Notes under the pieces: model-generated
Told to the model about the DNA's origin: nothing
Database searches by the model: none
The model's input: the letters and a program-made list of their open reading frames with translations, nothing else
Program-made: the position numbers and the translations under genes
In this document: positions 6,181 to 9,469 of the stretch, one piece after another
Position numbering within the stretch: the stretch's first letter is position 1
Layout of the letters: every line of letters starts with the position of its first letter
Origin: Lentisphaerota bacterium
Lineage (GTDB): Bacteria; Verrucomicrobiota; Kiritimatiellia; JAAZAB01
Assembly (NCBI GenBank): GCA_016182435.1
Contig: JACPGN010000146.1
Location: 1 to 9,469 of the forward strand
DNA length: 9,469 nt
Reading direction: 5' to 3'

Positions 6181-6305
6181 TCAACCACTGATTACACGGA
6201 TTTCACGGATGGTAAGACCGCCGCCGGCCGCTTGTCGCCCGGCGACAATCAGTGTTATCCGTGCCATCCGTGGTTTAATATTCTTGTTTTTCATGGCGGT
6301 TCCTT
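6181..6305 (-). other. Orphan ribosome binding site and ATG downstream of fucI, reading into the repeat
   Basis: On the minus strand AAGGA (6305-6301) stands 6 nt before an ATG at 6294, only 23 nt after the fucI stop. The frame starts MKNKNIKPRM and runs 37 codons to TGA at 6183-6181, but from about codon 7 it is translated from the nonamer element. The initiation signal is good and the product is not credible as a conserved protein. It may be a real small gene, or the start of a former fucI-operon gene whose body was lost or replaced when the repeat arrived. Confidence 0.25.
6184..6276. repeat. Inverted nonamer-repeat element between fucI and the protease gene
   Basis: The left arm is three tandem 9-mers at 6184-6210 (accactgat, tacacggat, ttcacggat). 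The right arm is three 9-mers in the other orientation at 6246-6272 (caatcagtg, ttatccgtg, ccatccgtg). Both ends carry aaccac / gtggtt. The 35-bp core holds a perfect 7-bp hairpin (ttgtcgc-ccg-gcgacaa, 6232-6248), and a GC-rich ccgccgccggccg stretch. The arms are inverted copies but imperfect, because the odd tgat unit stands first in the left arm and innermost in the right. No open frame of note and no transposase lie inside. It looks like a small non-autonomous dispersed repeat, but neither target duplication nor copy number can be shown here. Confidence 0.6.
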
Positions 6306-6317
6306 GTGATTGAGTTA

Positions 6318-8189
6318 CTATTGATACAACGGCCCCAGTTTTTCGCACACCCGGAAATCGTCGCCGCCGAACCGGTCCCATAAGGTCGGCCGGAAAATCT
6401 GGTCGGCGGGGACGTTATGCAGGTCCACCGGAATCCGCAGCATGGCGTTGAGCGTCAGGAAATCCGCGCCGATCAGGCCGAACGAATTGCCGTCATGGTT
6501 CGGCCCGATGCGGGACATGTATTCGAACGAAGACATGCCGCGCGGCGCCCAGTAGGTTTCCGGCCAGGTGGCGTCCGTAACCCGGCTGACATGGTCGGCT
6601 ACCGCTCGGGGCAATTCTAACGTTTTACCTTCAACCACCGAGCAGGTGATTTTATCGCCGACCACATTGTAGCGGTAGGCGGTCATGGGGATGCCGCCGG
6701 GCGTGCGGTAATGGCTGGAGAGACCGTCGCCGGGGAAGTATTCCAGGGCCGCGCGCATATAGGTGGTGCCGGCGCAAGCTGTGCGCATGAGTTTTTCCTG
6801 AATTGCCTTGTCCGACCGTATGGCATCAGCCACCTCGGGGATGCTCATGGTTTTGCCGCCCTTGACGAGCGCGATGATGTCCAGAGCATAGTCCAGGGCG
6901 CCGGCGCCGGAATTGCGTTTGTCAATGAAGCCCTGCGGCGCGATCTTGCTGATGTCCTTGCCGGTGGCCTGGCGGATGCTGGCCACGGTCCAGTTGGTGC
7001 GGATATCGGCGAATAACTGCGGCAAGCCGGTTACCAGGTTGGCGGCCAGCATGCCAATGCCGTTCTTGGAATCATTTTCCGTGGCTACCAGGTAGGCCGG
7101 CCGGAACCCGTTCCAGTCAAACGAACTGTTGAGCATGGATTCGGCCACGTCGAAGTTCGGGTAGAGATCGGTCCACTGCCGCTGGCCCTGGGTGCCTGCC
7201 AGAATGGCATTGGCGCCCTGGGCGCGCTCGACATCCGCCTTGAACCCCTGCTGCCGGCCGATTTTCTCGTCGGCTAACTTCGGGTTGCCGACCATCAGGT
7301 CGCGGGTGATGATGGTGATGAGCAGGCACAACCGCAAAAGCTCATCGGGCGGGTAGGGCCGCTGGCCGGCGCCGAACACGAACTGGAAGTTTTTCTTCAT
7401 GAATTTGAAGGCGCGCTCCAGCTCATCGTGATCGTAAAAGCCCTGGTCAATGCGGCCCTTGATCGCCACCATGTCCACCGAGACCGTGCCCAGGCCAAAA
7501 AAGTTGAGCATAATGTTGCGCCGGACGTCGGAACCGATAATGCCCATGGAGACGCCGCCCAGCGAGAGATAGTTTTTACCGCGCATTTCGGCCACCGCCA
7601 CCGCGCAGCGGGCAAAGCGCAGGATTCTCGCTTGCACGTAGCTCGGCAGCTCGCCTTCCTCGGCTTCGAGGTCGGGGTTGTAGATCGAAAAGATCGGGCG
7701 CATCTTTTCGTCCATGGCCGCGCAAAATGCCTTCAGCCACACCGCGCCGGGACGGTCCGTCTGGTTAAGCCCATAAGCCGCCTGCAGCCATTCACTGGAG
7801 CCTAAGCCCTGACAGGCGCTCATAAGCTCGTCGCTGTAAGACCAGGAACGGCTGACCCAGATATTGGCGCTGACGCCCTCGCGGATGTAAGCCTCCTGGG
7901 CCAGGGCGCCGGTGCGCGCGCCGTAGACGATTTCCGCGGGCGCCACCACGCGCACGCTCGTGCCATCGGGCAATTTGACATGTTCACGGATGAGACGGCT
8001 TACCCTTTCGACCAGGCGCCAGGTGCCGGCCACGTTGCTCTCGTAGGCGCCGGTGCGGCCATCAGCCACCGGCGTAATGGCAATGGTAGGCACGTGGCCG
8101 ACCAGCGACCGGCCGCAAGGCGCAAAGCCCCGCTTGGTTTTCGACCGTTCGGCAAAATCAATTCGTTCCGCGGATAGGGATGTGTTCAT
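6318..8189 (-). CDS. fucI: L-fucose isomerase
   Basis: This cytoplasmic enzyme interconverts L-fucose and L-fuculose (in many members also D-arabinose and D-ribulose) and opens fucose catabolism. At 623 residues it is slightly longer than the roughly 590 of E. coli FucI, mainly through about 30 extra N-terminal residues. Strong family segments are ITPVADGR (38-45), NQTDRPGAVWL (142-152), LSLGGVSMGIIGS (208-220), GTQGQRQWTD.YPN (332-345), LNSSFDWNG (353-361), VATENDS (368-374), FADIRTNW (393-400), and GADFLTLNAMLRIPV (574-588). The metal ligands known for FucI fit Glu371, Asp395 and His565 (GPNHDGN). The start at 8189 has AAGGAG 8 nt upstream. The gene is divergent from a sugar-fold DUF4380-like gene; no fucK, fucA or transporter is in the window. 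A close relative acting on another deoxy- or pentose sugar is possible, so substrate is inferred from family. Confidence 0.93.
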   Translation of the reverse strand: MNTSLSAERIDFAERSKTKRGFAPCGRSLVGHVPTIAITPVADGRTGAYESNVAGTWRLVERVSRLIREHVKLPDGTSVRVVAPAEIVYGARTGALAQEAYIREGVSANIWVSRSWSYSDELMSACQGLGSSEWLQAAYGLNQTDRPGAVWLKAFCAAMDEKMRPIFSIYNPDLEAEEGELPSYVQARILRFARCAVAVAEMRGKNYLSLGGVSMGIIGSDVRRNIMLNFFGLGTVSVDMVAIKGRIDQGFYDHDELERAFKFMKKNFQFVFGAGQRPYPPDELLRLCLLITIITRDLMVGNPKLADEKIGRQQGFKADVERAQGANAILAGTQGQRQWTDLYPNFDVAESMLNSSFDWNGFRPAYLVATENDSKNGIGMLAANLVTGLPQLFADIRTNWTVASIRQATGKDISKIAPQGFIDKRNSGAGALDYALDIIALVKGGKTMSIPEVADAIRSDKAIQEKLMRTACAGTTYMRAALEYFPGDGLSSHYRTPGGIPMTAYRYNVVGDKITCSVVEGKTLELPRAVADHVSRVTDATWPETYWAPRGMSSFEYMSRIGPNHDGNSFGLIGADFLTLNAMLRIPVDLHNVPADQIFRPTLWDRFGGDDFRVCEKLGPLYQ

Positions 8190-8233
8190 CTGATTGGCTC
8201 CTTCTGGTATGAAAGATGATTGACAAGCCTCGC

Positions 8234-8262
8234 ACTTTACCTGCAGACTCTGCTGAGTTCAA
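8234..8262 (-). promoter_or_regulatory. Candidate sigma70-type promoter for fucI
   Basis: On the minus strand TTGAAC (8262-8257) and TAAAGT (8239-8234) are separated by 17 bp. Each matches four of six consensus positions. Initiation would fall about 35-40 nt before the fucI ATG, upstream of its ribosome binding site. Weak hexamers like these also occur by chance. No clear operator palindrome is visible in the 113-bp divergent region. Confidence 0.3.
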
Positions 8263-8302
8263 GGTATTTTCAAAGTCATAAAATCATCATAGGAGCCCTG
8301 GC

Positions 8303-9208
8303 ATGCTGACGATGGAAACTGTCCCTTACCGCGGCTGGAACAACAATATCCGCCTGGCCAATGGCCAGGTGGAACTGATCGTTACGCGAGAGGTCGGGCC
8401 GCGGATTATCCGGTTCGGCTTTATCGGTAAAGAGAACATCCTGGGCGAGTTGTCCGAGCAACTGGGCGGCCGCGGCGAGAAGCAATGGCTGCTCCGCGGC
8501 GGCCATCGCCTCTGGCTGGCCCCGGAAGAGAAACCGAAAACTTACGAGCTGGATAATTCGCCGGTGGTCATTCGTAAAATTGTCGGCGGTATTCGCGTGG
8601 TCCAGGCCCCGGGGCGGCTTTCGCATGTGCAGAAGGTGATGGATATCACCTTGGCCGAGCGCCGCAACGAAGTAACGATTAGCCACCGGCTGACCAACAA
8701 AGGCCGCAAGCCAATTACCCTGGCGCCCTGGGCGCTGACGGTTATGGCCCGCTGCGGCACGGCGATCATTCCGCTGCCTGAAAAAATTCCGCATACGGCG
8801 CGGCTGACCAGCAACCAGAACTGGACTCTCTGGGGCTACACTGATTTCAGCGATCCGCGTTGGACGTTGGGTTCGCGCTATCTTCTGTTCCGGCATGATC
8901 CCCGGCGCGGGCCTAACAAGCTGGGTATCGCCCACCGGCAAGGCTGGGTGGCGTATTGGCGGAAAGGAACGCTGTTTGTCAAGCAGTTTGCGTTCAGGGA
9001 AGGGGCAACCTACCCGGATCAGGGCGTGAATTTTGAGACGTTCGCCAACGAGCGCATTCTGGAACTGGAAAGCCTGGGTCCCTTAGTTGCGCTCCGTCCC
9101 GGCCAAACGGCAACCCACACGGAAACCTGGTCGCTCCAGCGCGGGGTCAAGGCCTGCGGCAGCGAGGCGGATATTGATAAATACGTGACCCCGCTGGTTA
9201 AACGCTAA
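8303..9208 (+). CDS. DUF4380-like protein with a probable galactose-mutarotase fold
   Basis: This 301-residue protein has no signal peptide and is predicted to be cytoplasmic. The sequence is beta-rich. The start (WNNNIRLANGQVELIVTREVGPRIIRF) followed by GENxLGE-like and GGHRLWLAPEEKPKTY (66-81) matches what I recall of DUF4380 proteins, which share the aldose-1-epimerase (galactose mutarotase) supersandwich fold. Arg35, His68 and Arg69 are candidate sugar-site residues, and RILELESLGP (251-260) sits where mutarotases carry a catalytic Glu. The closing LRPGQTATHTETWSL (264-278) is also typical of the fold. The start at 8303 has AGGAG 7 nt upstream; Met4 is possible but less well placed. It is divergent from fucI, so converting anomers of fucose or another aldose for the isomerase is a plausible role, but activity is not shown by sequence. 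The gene converges on pilT with 9 bp between stops. Confidence 0.7.
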   Translation: MLTMETVPYRGWNNNIRLANGQVELIVTREVGPRIIRFGFIGKENILGELSEQLGGRGEKQWLLRGGHRLWLAPEEKPKTYELDNSPVVIRKIVGGIRVVQAPGRLSHVQKVMDITLAERRNEVTISHRLTNKGRKPITLAPWALTVMARCGTAIIPLPEKIPHTARLTSNQNWTLWGYTDFSDPRWTLGSRYLLFRHDPRRGPNKLGIAHRQGWVAYWRKGTLFVKQFAFREGATYPDQGVNFETFANERILELESLGPLVALRPGQTATHTETWSLQRGVKACGSEADIDKYVTPLVKR

Positions 9209-9217
9209 GCGTCTGTC

Positions 9218-9469
9218 CTACTCGCCCAGGATGCGCCGGCTTTCGTCCAGGAAAATGCCCTGGAGGTTCATCTTGAGCTGTTCGGGGTTGGGGGAGTGGG
9301 TCAGGCCTTCTTTTTCAGTGATGGCCCCGCTCTTGATCAACTTGAGCAAGGCTTGGTTAAAGCTTTGCATGCCGTCTTCCGTGCCGGTCTCAATGGCCGC
9401 CGACAGGACTTCCAGCTTGTTTTCCGCGATCAGCTTGCGCACGGTCGGCGTATTGATCATGATCTCCAC
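9218..9469 (-). CDS. pilT: Type IV pilus retraction ATPase PilT, C-terminal end (partial)
   Basis: The last 83 codons read VEIMINTPTVRKLIAENK, then AIETGTEDGMQSFNQALLKLIKSGAITEKEG, ending at TAG (9220-9218). This is the PilT-type C-terminal all-helical segment: the EIMINTP motif, the GM..FNQAL pattern, and a short helix before the stop. PilT is a hexameric cytoplasmic AAA-like ATPase that retracts type IV pili for twitching motility and DNA uptake. The Walker A and B region and the start lie beyond the window edge, so PilU or another PilT paralogue cannot be excluded. The GTG at the edge (9469) is an internal Val codon, not a start. Confidence 0.85.
   Translation of the reverse strand: MEIMINTPTVRKLIAENKLEVLSAAIETGTEDGMQSFNQALLKLIKSGAITEKEGLTHSPNPEQLKMNLQGIFLDESRRILGE

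Noticed and set aside
8220..8225. TTGACA, a perfect -35 hexamer on the plus strand, as a promoter for the DUF4380-like gene
   Set aside because: At 17 bp spacing the -10 position reads gcagac, and 16-18 bp offers nothing better. A TAAAAT at 8279-8284 has no matching -35 and would start transcription inside the ribosome binding site.
8276..8941. 221-codon minus-strand open frame opposite the DUF4380-like gene
   Set aside because: It lacks any recognisable motif and lies on the complement of a well-supported coding region with a good ribosome binding site.
9202..9212. acgc-taa-gcgt mini-palindrome between the convergent DUF4380-like and pilT stops as a bidirectional terminator
   Set aside because: A 4-bp stem with no T-run on either side is too weak to support.

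Overview
The window looks like an ordinary chromosomal segment from a free-living, Gram-negative-type bacterium, most likely in the PVC superphylum (Verrucomicrobiota / Lentisphaerota / Kiritimatiellota side). The grounds are the mix of genes (secreted DUF1573 protein, RNase HIII, HtrA-type proteases with several PDZ domains, an L-fucose isomerase beside a DUF4380-like sugar-fold protein, PilT), the moderately high GC, and gene boundaries full of short-period degenerate repeats and GTAG-type palindromes. The placement is by recollection of similar genomes, not by a search. I see no rRNA, tRNA, CRISPR array, transposase, phage or plasmid gene.

Layout. Positions 1-152 (+) hold the end of a serine O-acetyltransferase gene, coupled by an ATGA overlap to a secreted DUF1573 protein (149-1210, +). 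This pair meets a minus-strand block head to head, with a 17-nt overlap at 1194-1210. Read in the direction of transcription, the minus-strand block is: L-fucose isomerase (8189-6318), a four-PDZ HtrA-type serine protease (6102-3979), a secreted protease-fold protein lacking the catalytic His (3965-3021), RNase HIII (2753-1749) and RidA (1574-1194). Upstream of the isomerase and divergent from it is a DUF4380-like protein (8303-9208, +), which converges on the 3' end of pilT (9469-9218, -).

How the genes relate. Two associations look functional. The first is the protease/pseudoprotease pair: the Shine-Dalgarno of the second gene overlaps the stop codon of the first, so they should be translated together, and both are predicted to be exported. 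The second is the divergent isomerase / mutarotase-fold pair, which suggests deoxysugar catabolism. The other genes are housekeeping (cysteine synthesis, RNA:DNA hybrid removal, enamine/imine deamination, pilus retraction) with no evident shared pathway.

The most unusual content is intergenic. A 54-bp inverted pair of GTAG hairpins (2929-2982) differs between its two halves only by compensatory stem changes, as expected of a REP doublet (REPIN/BIME). At least five other tracts are built from degenerate 7-, 8- or 9-mers in tandem (193-213, 1667-1751, 2762-2790, 6117-6140, 6184-6276). Two of these are arranged as inverted arms, and several touch start or stop codons. I see no defence system or other complete new multi-gene system.
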